From assembly GCF_963576615.1 (NCBI RefSeq), contig NC_088717.1, positions 14,928,108 to 14,992,107 of the forward strand: a stretch of DNA of 64,000 bases. Direction: 5' to 3'. The notes under the pieces were generated by a model. The model worked only from the letters and a program-made list of their open reading frames with translations. It searched no databases and was not told the DNA's origin. A program made the translations under genes and the position numbers. The DNA comes from Watersipora subatra (Eukaryota > Bryozoa > Gymnolaemata > Cheilostomatida > Watersiporidae). This document shows positions 42,780 to 60,222 of the stretch, piece by piece; the stretch's first letter is position 1, and the number at the start of each line of letters is the position of its first letter.

Positions 42780-43515
42780 TGTAAAGATTTGCCCATAAAT
42801 AGAGGCAATCTTTATGTTTTTAGTTTGACCTGGTTCGTTGGAAGTTGTTCTCTCTTGAGATTATTGATGAATAGCTTGCGGTTGGTTCAATCAGCTAGTT
42901 ATTTTACAAGGAAACCAAAGCAAGAATAATTTATTAATTAAACAATAAAATGAACACAAGTTTAAAAGTTAATCAAAAAGTTAGACAGTGGCTGTTAAAA
43001 TGAGGAACTGAAACACAGTTGGTAAATACCTGGCGTCGAGAGAGAGAGAGTGTGTAGTAGAAGTCTCAAAAAAATAGAATAAAATGATAATATATGTTCC
43101 TCCAGAGGTTAATACAACAAGCTCGCTGGATAACAATGAAGGGGCCATATATATATAAAAAGTGAGGCCACGCCTTGTTCGGATTAAAATGTTTGAGGAA
43201 TAAGATATACTAAAAATATAACACTATGGTAAATGGGAAATAGTTTTATGGTTGCTTGAAACCATAAAGCTCGGAAAACGGAGAGCCAAGATGGGTAGAG
43301 TTAATTTACTTCGGTTAGATAAATTTTACATAGTCATGCAACCCTAGGCGGAGTATTTCTATGTTCATGTGAATCGTTGATAGATGGTCTTTAGAATGTC
43401 AGTTTGTTGGTGTGAGGGGTATCTGCTGGTTAAGTAAATCTGTATAAATGTTCGGATGAGTGTCATGTTGAGATCCGTTTCGATCGTGGGAATTCGGATC
43501 CGTGGGAACCTTACA
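42780..43515 (-). repeat. Inner element 5' LTR
   Basis: TG...CA ends when read on the minus strand (TGTAAGGTTCCCACGG...CTTTACA). A TATATATA run at 43146-43157 is a possible core promoter. Confidence 0.92.
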
Positions 43516-43558
43516 TGTTCAGTGAATTCATTTAATCTTTTCGAATTAATACAGAATA

Positions 43559-44134
43559 TTGGCTGGAAGAGGGAGGAGTACTAACAATTTTGCTAGCTTC
43601 CCTGTGCTAAATATTTTAGCTACTGATGTGTTTGGTAGTTGGAAAAGGTTTAGTGAAGAGTTTTTACTCTGTATAGAGATGAAAGATCCCGAGATGGGTG
43701 AGGAGGTGACAGTGGAAGACGAGTCCATCTTGGTCCGCACCTTCACACCTAGGGCTCAATTGCTAACACTCTTAAAATCCGTAGGCCAGGAGAGTAGGGA
43801 AACCCTAAGATCATTGGGATTTGAGTCTAATAGCCCAAACTCAACTTTCGACCAGGCTTGGGACCTGCTGAGAGGGCATTACGAAAGAGAGGAAAACATC
43901 TACGTCAAGACTCAAAAGTTTGTTTCCACGAAACAACTTGCGGGAGAGGACAATAGGAATTTTCTCCTTAGAGTAGGGCGGCTTAGTAGGCAGCTTGATG
44001 CTGGCACGAATGATAATTCACAGAGGAGCTTTGCTCTGGTCATTGCCGTGAATGGACTACGTGACACAAAATTGAGTAGAGATTTGATGGCCCAAAATAA
44101 TCTGGATTGGGAGAGGTTTAGAAACTTTCTCTGA
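43559..44134 (+). CDS. Middle element Gag-like protein
   Basis: Open for 191 codons: FGSWKRFSEEFLLC, LTLLKSVGQESRETLRSLGF, AWDLLRGHYEREENIYVKTQ and RVGRLSRQLDAGTND, a Gypsy-type capsid layout. The first codon here is TTG, not ATG, so a real start must lie elsewhere or has been lost. The inner element landed about 40 bases upstream and separates the frame from its LTR. It is followed by a degraded zinc-knuckle region. Confidence 0.7.
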   Translation: MAGRGRSTNNFASFPVLNILATDVFGSWKRFSEEFLLCIEMKDPEMGEEVTVEDESILVRTFTPRAQLLTLLKSVGQESRETLRSLGFESNSPNSTFDQAWDLLRGHYEREENIYVKTQKFVSTKQLAGEDNRNFLLRVGRLSRQLDAGTNDNSQRSFALVIAVNGLRDTKLSRDLMAQNNLDWERFRNFL

Positions 44135-45772
44135 ACCACAAATGAAGCGCAAGAAGCCTCAAATATGCTTGCGGCAGAGCCTAGTTCTAATTGACCTGCT
44201 TCCACTCAACCTAGTGTGACACGGGAAGCGGCAATGCCAATCTCAGGGGCAAGTACCTCTTCGGAGGCTGCAAGCGTGGGGAGCTACTGAACAGCTGCAT
44301 GTCAAACCGGAGGTTGGTGAGGTACAACGGCGAGAGGTCCGAGACTGTCGTCGAATAAAAAAAGATAATAGTGACAGCTACAAGACTCGAGGATGCAATG
44401 ACAGTTAAGATGACTACAGACGTGATTCTAGCAGTCATGAGAGAAGTCAAGAACGCCATGGGCGTCATAGTGGTTTCAGACACCGCTCTAGCAGATGTGA
44501 AGGTAGTCATGGAAGACATTATCGCTGGCACCGTTACAATTTTAGCAGTGATTCAAATGGCAATAAAGACTGTACATACAGGAATAGTCATTGGCAAAAG
44601 CATCGTGGCTTTCCGTACCGGAGAAGTGATGACAGCTGCTATGAGTGTGGCTCAATAGATTACTTTGTGAAAAACTGCCTACATGTTAGATGCAATAATT
44701 GTAAGAAACTGGGGCACATGGCAGGTGAATGCGACAGACCAAGCCGATGTCGCACATGTGATGGCAACTATCACGATGAAAGCGAGGGTCCTTTTAAATC
44801 AAGGAAAGACCGCAGCATTTATAAAATTGTTCGTTAATTTCCAATCGAGATTCTAGTCGACTAGCACACTGATTTTGAGAGAGAGAGTTGCGGGCCCTCA
44901 AAGAACAGCGTGCCGCACTAAAGAGACGGTATGAGGCTGAACCGGAAAAATTTGAGAGACAGGAAAAAGAGCTCCGTGCTAGGAAACAAGAGTACGAGAG
45001 TTTGTCCTCTCACGGATGTTTTAGCCTCAGCTGACTCTCCTGGTTCCCAGACACCCAAATTTCAGAGGAAACCTGCTGCTACCGTCCTGCCAGCACCATC
45101 CATCGCTAGGGACAACAGCGACGAGAGAGACCACCGCAAGAGTGAAGGTCTTCCATTGAAGGGAGACTCGCGCGTCACCAGCCACAGCCGGAGACCTCAC
45201 AACAGGAGACCGTGCTGAACAGGTGACTGTAGCCAGATGCCTGCTTGCAGAAGACCGTGCTGAACAGGCGACTTCAGCTAGCAACCTGCTCATGGGAGAC
45301 CGCGCTGAGCCAACAAATGTAGCCAGAGACTTTCCTCTAGGAGACTGCACTAGAGGGAGAAAATGGACACTGCGGACGAGGACCTGTTACTCAGTCCAGG
45401 CAAAAGCGCAGTGTGATCTTCAAGGTCATGTCAAGAAAGATTCCAGACTCTCAGCGACATTTAGAGAAATCCCAGATTCTCAACCCTTTGTAAAGGAGTT
45501 TCCATACTCCTTTGTGAAATCTTGTGTTTCCAAGGATACCCGGAGCATCAGTGCGCCCTAGAGGCCTAAGGTAGAATTACCAGGTTCTACTCACAAAGAC
45601 ACCAGACTCTGGAGAAAACCCATGTTTTCCTATGTCCACTTGAGTGTGCAGAAGATCAGCAAGTATTCGCTTACAGGCTATACAGGCTGCAGAGGACTTG
45701 GCCTCACAGGATTTCCCAGGATCCAGGTGAGCATCCTCAGCGAGAAAGCCACCAACATCAAACAAAAGGAGA
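44135..45772 (+). pseudogene. Middle element zinc-knuckle and 3' internal region
   Basis: 44640-44800 reads CYECGS, an in-frame stop, then CNNCKKLGHMAGEC and CRTCDGNYHD, so Cys/His knuckles broken by one TAG. The remainder holds an imperfect ~36-base tandem repeat, ggagaccgtgctgaacagg and variants (45205-45350), and no pol-like sequence. Confidence 0.65.
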
Positions 45773-45952
45773 TGTGATATTATAGCTCCGCTCCTGACCG
45801 GAAGCGGAGGGAAAATGCGAGACCGTGAGGGAAGAGCTTCTAGAAACTCATTTACGGCTTGACGCTCGGTAAGCAAAGATGTGTTTGTTTTGTCTCCTGA
45901 TAAGTAACGACTTGTTAAAGAACATACTGAACTAAAGCCTTTTTAGTTCACA
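45773..45952 (+). repeat. Middle element 3' LTR
   Basis: 180 bases. It differs from the left LTR by short indels and substitutions, indicating intermediate age. Confidence 0.87.
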
Positions 45953-45957
45953 ACTAG

Positions 45958-46074
45958 TACCTGAATTGTCAGACTGATTTACTATTTTTGCAGTGTGTGG
46001 GCTCATGCTAGGCAGATTGTTCTGGCTAGTGAATAAAAAGAGAACAGTAATAAACTTGTTGCATTCTAACTACA
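45958..46074 (+). repeat. Outer element 3' LTR, right part
   Basis: Continues the LTR sequence from tacctgaattgtcagactg to ttgcattctaactaca and is followed by the GCAT duplication. The ACTAG at 45953-45957 just before it is the middle element's target duplication. Confidence 0.85.
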
Positions 46075-46078
46075 GCAT

Positions 46079-46600
46079 TTAAAGCAGTTTAGTGAAAATG
46101 AATTTTTAAAAATCTATCTTTTCCATATGATTCATGTGCAAGCAAACAAATGCTTCAAAAGAGCATGCATAGTTTGTGGGATCCATGACCATCTCCACAC
46201 TCTTCAGTGCTATTAGAGCCACGTCATATTACGTTCATCCAAGCTTTCTTATTTCAAATAAATACTTGTAATCTAAATTTATTTCGCGAGTCATTTGAGC
46301 TGATTTAATGATAAAAAGCAGATAATGATATCCAGACGATTTAATGATAAGGACGAATAAGTAGTCTAAGCGGATCGCTTTCATGCTGAAATGCTTGAAA
46401 ATTTTTAATAAAAACTGTTGATTTTTTAAAAAAAAATATATCTATATTCAAACGGGCTCAGTGTCCTCATTTAACTGCCCATGCAAACGGTCTGACAGTA
46501 TGACATGCAAAAACTCGCGGGAATAAAATATTATACAATCACTCGGTGCACAACTATAAATGTCAAAACTTTATCGGCTACAACATGTTTGCGATTAACG
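46079..46600. other. Intergenic sequence between LTR nest and centrin
   Basis: AT-rich, nothing recognised. Confidence 0.45.
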
Positions 46601-46620
46601 CAATCAGTAGCATCGTAATA

Positions 46621-46690
46621 AACTCACGTAAGCCAATCATAAGCTCACGTAAGCCAATCGATTCTAATATAAAAGTGATTGTTGATTGGT
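46621..46690 (+). promoter_or_regulatory. Candidate centrin promoter with paired CCAAT repeats
   Basis: Two tandem copies of ctcacgtaagccaatc, 20 bases apart, each holding CCAAT, and an inverted ATTGG at 46684-46688, about 200-250 bases upstream of the inferred start codon. This arrangement is typical of NF-Y-type promoters. No RFX X-box was recognised. Inferred, not demonstrated. Confidence 0.4.
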
Positions 46691-46877
46691 TTCAAGCGGC
46701 GTGGTTTTGCTGCGGGGCTGCAACAGTTACGAGGATCAACAAAAGTACTATATCGTGTCTAACAACATAATTGCTAACTTGCAGACAAGCCCGGTCAAAT
46801 CAGTTTTAGTAAAGCTTAACAGAATCAAATTTTGAAAATTATTCTCTTCTAATTTTTTGTAGTAATTTTATTACAAC

Positions 46878-53479
<6,602 letters not shown>

Positions 53480-53685
53480 TGACCTTGAATGTCAGCAAGA
53501 TTCCAACCAGCATTTCGTCTCGATGTCATTCCAACATCTCTCTCTCTTTCCGACATCAATTTGACATGAACTCTCAGGTGCTGGAAACAGGATGTGTCTC
53601 TCTTTAGATTCGTCTTAATCTTACTGTTTATAGCAAAGTTTTGTATTTATTTAAACTCAGTCCTGTTGTGCTCTAAAAAACTGTA

Positions 53686-53691
53686 AATAAA
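53686..53691 (+). terminator. Centrin poly(A) signal
   Basis: AATAAA 207 bases past the stop in a T-rich 3' UTR. Confidence 0.65.
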
Positions 53692-54119
53692 ATTGTTTCG
53701 CTTATAATCACCCTAATTTTCTTTATAATAGCCATATTTGAAGCCATAGTCAGATGTTGGGGAAAGAAGGATTGCATCATGCAGGGTTTGAACTCGCATT
53801 TTTTAGCATGCTAAACTAGAAATTCCCCTGTCATGCAGCCCATGACCAAAGTGATAATGGAAAAAGAAATGGCACTGCTGGTTGAGAGATGTATTATTAG
53901 CAGTCAAATGGCAGTGCAGTGCAATAGGATAACTGCAATGGTAGCTGTAATGTACTGGGTGTTATTATGTATAAAAAACAGCAATAATGAAAGGAAAAGA
54001 TGAAATGTTTATATCTCTCCCTGCAATAGGAGAAATGCAATATTAGAAGTAAAATGGCAAGCTGCTGTGTAATATACATATATATATATAAATATACATA
54101 TATACATACACATCTATAT

Positions 54120-54162
54120 ATATATACATATATACCCTATATATATATATATATATAGCTGG
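54120..54162. repeat. AT-dinucleotide tract
   Basis: tatatatatata runs at 54072-54162 with interruptions. Confidence 0.7.
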
Positions 54163-54554
54163 GGGCAACCATAGCATACCAGGTCATAGCAACCAATATC
54201 AAGAGGTTGTGATATTTATCTAGATTTCTGTATTTATATCTAAAAAATTATGCTGAATTTAAAAATCTGAACAGATTTTATCTGGCTGTCATAGAAATAG
54301 ATGTGTATTTATAAGAAAATGTAGGCCTATTACTTTATTTTGCAGACATTAAAAATGGCTTGGCAGTACCGCAAAATTGGGCACAGCCATAGTACCATCA
54401 ACAAATACTTTAGAAAAGAAATAACAGTAACATATTGCACACCATCGGTCACTATACACTTCGATCTTGTAAATTTGAATGATTATTCTTATAACTAAAC
54501 CTTATAAAATCGAATAATTATTCTTACAATTAAATATTGTAATAATCTTATAAG

Positions 54555-54897
54555 AATCGTCAGAAAAATATCATCGTCATTTCCTTTACTTTCACTGCTT
54601 TGGACATCAGTTAGAATACCACAGTACTCATTATAAGTATCCAAAATGTCAGAGTCTGGTAGAACCGGCAAAAAGAAACAATTACTTTTCAGTACTTCTA
54701 TGTTAATTATATATTGTATTGTTATAAATTATTAAAATAGAAAAAGAATCGTTAGAAAAATATCATCGCCATTTCCTTTACTTTCACTGCTTTGGACATC
54801 AATTGGAATACCAAAGTATACATTATAAGTGTCCAAAATGTTAGAGTCCAGTAAAATCGGCAAAAAACGATTACTTCAGTATTTCAACGTTAATTAC
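54555..54897. repeat. 192-bp-period tandem duplication
   Basis: 54555-54712 and 54747-54897 are two diverged copies starting aatcgt(c/t)agaaaaatatca. Read on the minus strand both give a similar peptide, SDILDTY.. and ..VQSSESKGN(D/G)DDIFL. This suggests an old duplicated coding fragment, but both frames are short or broken. Confidence 0.7.
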
Positions 54898-55464
54898 AGA
54901 AACCTTCAGCAATTAGACAATGTGATAGACTGGTGAAATGTGCACGCTTTTTTCGTGAAATGCGCACGACTTAATAGTTCTACTCTTTGTCGCACCGCCT
55001 TATCGGCGTTTTGTTGGCCGGTCTTAATTTTGATTAAAATAGGCTTGGCAAGTTTTTATTTCAATTTTAGGGCGAGTTAATCTGTCTATTTGTGTATTAT
55101 CTGATCAGACTGGGTTAAATTTAAGATATAGCGGTAACCTTTCAAAGATTTGGTAACATATTTAAATAGGTTTATATGTGTTTTGTATCATTATTATACT
55201 TAAACGACTCTACACAAAAATGGTTAAATTTGTTGAAGAGATTTCGGTACAAAGGTTTGGTCACGGCTGTTAATGGATATTTTTTCGGGAGTTGTGTGCA
55301 CATATGCATTTATCATAAATCTCCCAAACAATCGCTTTGCTCGTGTTTGGTCGTGGGATAACACTCCAACAACTGCGCTCATCAATCTCTCCCTGGTAAA
55401 ATGATTGCGCGTATAGTTATTAGTCCTGACGAGCTCTCATGGCACCGCTAACCACCAGGGAACT

Positions 55465-55630
55465 AGCCTTTACTGTAATAAGGGTTGTGTCTATCTGTCC
55501 AAAGCCATGGTTAGATGTTAAGAAAAAAAGATTGCATCCTGCTGGATTTGAACTCATGATCATCAACTTGGTAGATCAGTATGCTAACCACTACCAATCT
55601 TTCGCCATACATGCTTTAGAATAGTGGGTT
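55465..55630 (-). mobile_element. tRNA-derived SINE, antisense copy
   Basis: On the minus strand a box-B-like GAGTTCAAATCC is followed by a tail ending acaacccttattacagtaaa. The tail matches the sense copies at 58518 and 59318. Confidence 0.6.
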
Positions 55631-56840
55631 AATCTATTCATGCTGACATGTTGGGACCAGATAGATGCCTTTATAACCAGCCATAGGATTAATAATAGTC
55701 AGACTGGAATTACAGTATGTTGCATTTATGCAGTGACCTTCAGCCTGTGTTGTACACAGTTCAAGATGTTACTCTATCTATGCTAATTAGGAGTGCTATT
55801 CGTTTTGTAACCAAATAAATGTCTCACATGGCATTCATATTAGTCATTGTGGGCGCATCCATTTCTATTCATTTCTATCTGCGTCAACTAAACGCGCTGT
55901 AACAAGGTTAAAGGTTTAGATGACACGATCCGTCATTGAATCGGTTAAACTCAAAGAATGAGCTGAATTGAGTGACATATGATGCCCAGCTCTGTAGACT
56001 ATTATTGTATTGTTTAATTGAATTGTAAATACTCGGTCATATGTGCACAGAATGTGGTGTATGCATGTGTTAGATGAGAATGTGAGATAAAAGTCTAAGA
56101 AGTTGTCTCACCGCTACTCGCTGATGGATGGGCTCAAGCTGTCACCAGTCATGATTTACTGTTTTGTTAAACCGAATTAATTGCGTGCGTTCACTGAGAA
56201 CTATACTAGCGAGATATTCAGCTGGTAGTGTGCAGGCAGGCGTGTTACACCTACCAATATCTCCTTCCATCTGTCTATTATTTGTACCAGCTTTACTCAC
56301 CTTGAAGAGGCAACGGGAAACACCATCACTGGTCTAGCAGATCATTTATGGAATGTAATTGCTGGAACAGATCTTTTCTCAGTATTACTGGTGAGTATAC
56401 TGATTTTTCCAAGTTTGCTCTTGGTAAACAATAAGCAGGCAAGAACTTTTGATTGCAAAAGATTTTAGTGACAGAAATCTTTTCCACTTCATTTAAAATG
56501 ATGCTTGTGCCAGTCTTTCATTCTCCAAAGATATCATAACGTAGAAATAGATTTTTTGGCTCAGGAACCTAGGGCAATCTGCTTATACTACTATGGCAAA
56601 AGAGTGACTCACTGTCGAAGACCTCTTCTCAGGATTCCTAGAGGTAAAAACGAGCCAGCCAAAATGACAGCAAAGCTGTATTTTATATTCATGTAGCTTT
56701 GAAACATGATCTGAAAATGTCTATAATTATATTGTCTGAAAACCAAATCGCACCACGCTGAATGTGACTGCATATCTATCAGAGAGACTGTTTTTAGCAA
56801 GACGTAACCGTTGATGAACATGAACCAAAATAGTATATTA

Positions 56841-56959
56841 GTATGTGTAAAAGTGGCTGATAGGGACCTGAAACTGCATACATAATGTATACATAACTTT
56901 ATACATACATTAGGATGCAGGTTCAGTTTCAGGACCCAACCAGCCACTTTTACACATAC
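56841..56959. repeat. Inverted repeat, 119 bp
   Basis: Perfect 19-bp ends gtatgtgtaaaagtggctg / complement, with further imperfect pairing of gacctgaaactgcat inside. Candidate MITE. Confidence 0.75.
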
Positions 56960-57099
56960 AGACATACAAACCTGAAACTGCGTACATGTGGTGGGCAGTC
57001 ACTCAAAGATAAAGTACCTATGTCGATTTAGTTGTCTGCAAGCAGAGGCTGTGCAGCGTGTTTTAATAGAATTGTTGTACAAATAATGGCTCTATGATC

Positions 57100-57300
57100 T
57101 GGGCTGGACGTGTCTGAGTCCAGTGACACAGAAACCTCGATGACTGGAGACATGCCCAGTTGCGAAGAGCGATGCAAGGCTGAATGTCATTCCTGTCACC
57201 ATCAGTGGTCTTTTTGGGATTTGAGCCCCAATCTGTTGTTTGCAAGCCGGGCTTCCTAGACCACTAGGTAACACCTGCTTTCTAGTTTCAGCAACACAAC
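57100..57300 (-). mobile_element. Possible tRNA-derived SINE, antisense
   Basis: The minus strand reads a tRNA-like head with tagtggtctaggaagcccgg and a box B GGGCTCAAATCCC. No tail shared with the other SINEs. Confidence 0.4.
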
Positions 57301-57629
57301 CATACAATCAAGTGTTTCAGTATAATGTCTGCACACATGTACATGAAATCCACAATTTCCTTGATGTTGCAAATATGTGGAAGCACCACACATTTAGGTC
57401 ATATTAATAATTAACTTCTGTGTCACTTGCATGGATAACTAGTTTTTTAGGGAATTGGAGCTAACCTGTATTTTTGCATCAGGCACTTGAGACCAAAAAG
57501 GCTGTAATAACCAATAGAAATATTCAAATTAAATTTGGGTTAAATGCACCAGAGACTGTTATATTTGTAAGTTTAGAACTCTCCAGAAAGATGATGCGCA
57601 GCCATACAATTACTTGGGGTATGCTGTGC

Positions 57630-57659
57630 GTGCGTGCGTGTTCGTGTGTGCGTGCGTGA

Positions 57660-57691
<32 letters not shown>
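57630..57691. repeat. (GT)n microsatellite
   Basis: gtgcgtgcgtg grading into about 15 GT units. Confidence 0.9.
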
Positions 57692-58264
57692 ATCCACGTA
57701 AACGTTATGCATTTTCACATTTTTTTGCAGATTTCTTCCAAACTTCACATGGATATGGGCCACACCTTCCTTCAGGTCGCTAAAAATGTTTAGTTTTAGA
57801 ACTCCTAGTGATTGCTGGAAACTAGTCTCTTACATTTCCCTTGATGGTTGTCTGATTAAAAATGATAAATATCCTGGGAATCGCTGGCCTTACTGCAAAT
57901 TTAGAAATACATTTTACTTTTGCTAATAAATTTTACTAGTTCACTTATACTAAGTGAACTAGTAATCACTTAAAATCCTACTGAAAGCACCAAATCAAAT
58001 TTTAGTTGAAATCCTCTGAGATCGAATGTGGTGCAAAGTGTCCCATAACTGTCCCTTAGCCTCAAGTCAGCTAGTGCACATGTCCCATGAGAAAGGCTGC
58101 GTATGGGTTTCTTTCAATAAACTATTGGTCTAGAGATGGTGTCAAACACAAACCTAACTGATTTTGTTAAACTTGAGTCAATACTACTGCTAGTTTAGAG
58201 CATTGAGTAGTTTGGTTGTTTATCACTTTTCAGTCGCAGCCCACACTATAAACAGAGTAGACCA

Positions 58265-58412
58265 AATCATTACTATAATAAAAGCTGTCTCCGTCCATCT
58301 GTTAGAAGCTACGGTGAGGAACTTTGAAAAAATATTGCTTCGCACAGGATTTAAACCGGCAACAGTAGACATACCCATCCCGTATGCAACCACCTGCACC
58401 AGTCATTCCTTA
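58265..58412 (-). mobile_element. tRNA-derived SINE, antisense copy
   Basis: Minus strand: tRNA-like box B GGTTTAAATCC, then a tail with cttctaacagatggacgg ending ttattatagtaatg. Confidence 0.6.
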
Positions 58413-58517
58413 CTTTCGTTGATTCATCAATTACTAATACGCTGGCAGTCCCATGGGCGGTGAGAGATTGTCATGTGTAACAACTTTTTGTACAATTTTT
58501 TATAAAGGTGGAAAGTT

Positions 58518-58657
58518 GATAAGAGTGGTATAGATGGTAGCCCTCTTGGCTGGGAGTCTGAACATGTGGGTTCAATACCTGTCCGGTGCAATCATTTTTC
58601 CCAATGCTCTTAGCGTGGTTTCAGACAGGCGGACACGGCTCTTATTATAGTAAAGAT
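58518..58657 (+). mobile_element. tRNA-derived SINE, sense copy
   Basis: Head tggtagccctcttggctggg (box A-like), box B GGGTTCAATACC, then the tail cagacaggcggacacggc and ttattatagtaaagatt. Confidence 0.65.
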
Positions 58658-59317
58658 TGAGCATGTAGCTATTCACTGCGCTTCTTTGGCGCACTTGGAA
58701 ATCATTCACGGAGACTTCCAGGGCACTAGTGTTTATAATCACTATATAGGCCTATGTTTAATCATTGTGGTCGAGAAAGTATTTGCTGTAAATTCCTCTA
58801 ACTGTTATTGCGTGTATTATTATGGCTTTGGGACAAACACTATCAAAATTTAAGGGCACCTGCAGATGTTGACAACATCCCAGCTAGTTACTACCATCAT
58901 GATAGTTAGGATTTGTGCACTGAGACAGATGCGCTGAAACGCTGAAACGTTTAGTTGGGATTTCTCAATCAAATTAATTACCTTAAACTAGTTGACCTAT
59001 CTAAAACCTTTTATGACCTGTTTGATTCGCACCACTGCGTTTAAATCGTAAGATTAACTTCGTGAAAAATTGTACTGCCTTATTAGATTATTGTTATTGT
59101 TAGTATAGGCTAGACCACAACTCTTAGGCTGTGGTTTTTCTGTCGTCTGCCTCCTGCTGTAGGAACTTTTTCATGATATTAGCTGACCAAAGAAAAAGGG
59201 CTTTTTGCATATGGAATTACATTCATATTATTATTTGTACTAGTAAGCTAGACTAGACATGTACTAGACATGAGAGCGGCATGTGTAATAACTATGTGCG
59301 TACTTATTCTTATACAT

Positions 59318-59465
59318 GGAAAGGTGGTGAAATTGGTAGCGCATTTAGTTGCAAAACGGAATATCTGAGTTTCATTTCCAGTTGACAATCTTTTTTTCTA
59401 GCTCTTTTAGCGTGACTTCTAACAGACGGACAGAAGGACACAACTCTTATTATAGTAAAGACTAG
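59318..59465 (+). mobile_element. tRNA-derived SINE, sense copy
   Basis: Head aaattggtagcgcatttagt, box-B-like gagtttcatttcc, tail gcgtgacttctaacagacgg and ttattatagtaaagact. Confidence 0.65.
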
Positions 59466-59689
59466 GTAAATGCCCGGTATTGCATGTGTAATAGAATAAT
59501 TACCTAATGACTTTGAGTAACTTGTCTGAAAGGCAGATCTTTACTAAAATCTTTACTAAAACTAAACCCACGCTTTGAGTCAGCTTAACAATCGTTACGC
59601 GTAACAGTCAACAGTGCTAGTTATTAACCCTAAGCAAGTGAGTATCTTAACCCAAGTAATGACTATTTGCCCAAAAAATCCCTTGTATT

Positions 59690-59850
59690 CTGTGTAGCTT
59701 AATGGTTAAGTTAGCCGTCTCTAGACCTAGAGGTCATTAGATTAAATCTAGTACCGTGTGGATTTTTCATTACTAAAACTTAATTGCTATAACTGGACAC
59801 AAGGTTTGACCAAAAGACAAACAGACAAACACCAAGGTTTATATATGTAA
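59690..59850 (+). mobile_element. tRNA-derived SINE, different tail
   Basis: Head gtgtagcttaatggttaagt with box-B-like gattaaatctagt, tail ending in acaaacagacaaac. Probably a second SINE family. Confidence 0.5.
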
Positions 59851-60124
59851 ACAATTGTTGCTGTTCACACACAACTTGGGGTTCAGCTGGCTATTAGTGC
59901 TTAGAATGATGCTAGAATAATTAATTAGAGAGATATTAATACAATTAATATTAGTTATATTTCATTTTAGCCAGCAGTAGATGAAATTATTTTGAAGATC
60001 AAATATTAAAGAGGATTAAAGTTTTATAACAGGTATGTATGATTTTTTAATTTGTTGTTAAATAAATTCAAGTGTTTAATTCATTAACTAATATATAAAT
60101 ATATATATAAGTATATAAGTATAA

Positions 60125-60143
60125 GTATATATAATTACTGCCA

Positions 60144-60222
<79 letters not shown>

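Larger units (their letters stand above)
33880..43515 (-). mobile_element. Inner LTR retroelement (Gypsy-like, env-bearing), young
   Basis: Two 736-bp LTRs (33880-34615 and 42780-43515), apparently identical by eye except at their fourth base, bracket 8.2 kb. A 4-bp TGTT duplication lies at 33876-33879 and 43516-43519. On the minus strand the 5' LTR is 42780-43515. A tRNA-Phe type primer-binding site follows it, then one 1861-codon frame (37001-42586), 2.4 kb of non-coding sequence, a purine tract and the 3' LTR. It interrupts the middle element. RT and RNase H are mostly deleted, so reverse transcription would need a helper. Confidence 0.93.
33409..45952 (+). mobile_element. Middle LTR element (gag-only, non-autonomous), interrupted by the inner element
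   Basis: LTRs TGTGATATTAT...TTCACA lie at 33409-33594 and 45773-45952. An exact 5-bp duplication ACTAG is at 33404-33408 and 45953-45957. With the inner insertion removed it is only about 2.9 kb. It encodes a Gag-like protein and zinc knuckles but no RT, RNase H or integrase, so it would have needed enzymes in trans. A purine tract AAAAGGAGA precedes the right LTR. Confidence 0.88.
28712..46074 (+). mobile_element. Outer LTR retrotransposon (Ty3/Gypsy-like, decayed), interrupted by two nested elements
   Basis: The left LTR is 28712-28937. The right LTR is 33304-33408 plus 45958-46074, split by the middle element. A GCAT target duplication lies at 28708-28711 and 46075-46078. A purine tract AAGGGGAGG (33295-33303) precedes the right LTR. 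Coding order on + is Gag, zinc knuckles, protease, RT, RNase H, integrase, so Ty3/Gypsy-type. Multiple frameshifts and stops mean it is dead. The two LTRs differ at many sites, so it is the oldest of the three. Confidence 0.88.
53692..55464. other. Intergenic sequence 3' of centrin
   Basis: Apart from the AT tract and the tandem duplication listed separately, a tRNA-like antisense box (gggtttgaactcgc near 53797) hints at a degraded SINE. No gene seen. Confidence 0.45.

Noticed and set aside
59690-59770. Functional tRNA gene
   Set aside because: Box A and box B resemble tRNA promoters but the acceptor and anticodon stems do not pair convincingly, and a SINE-like tail follows.
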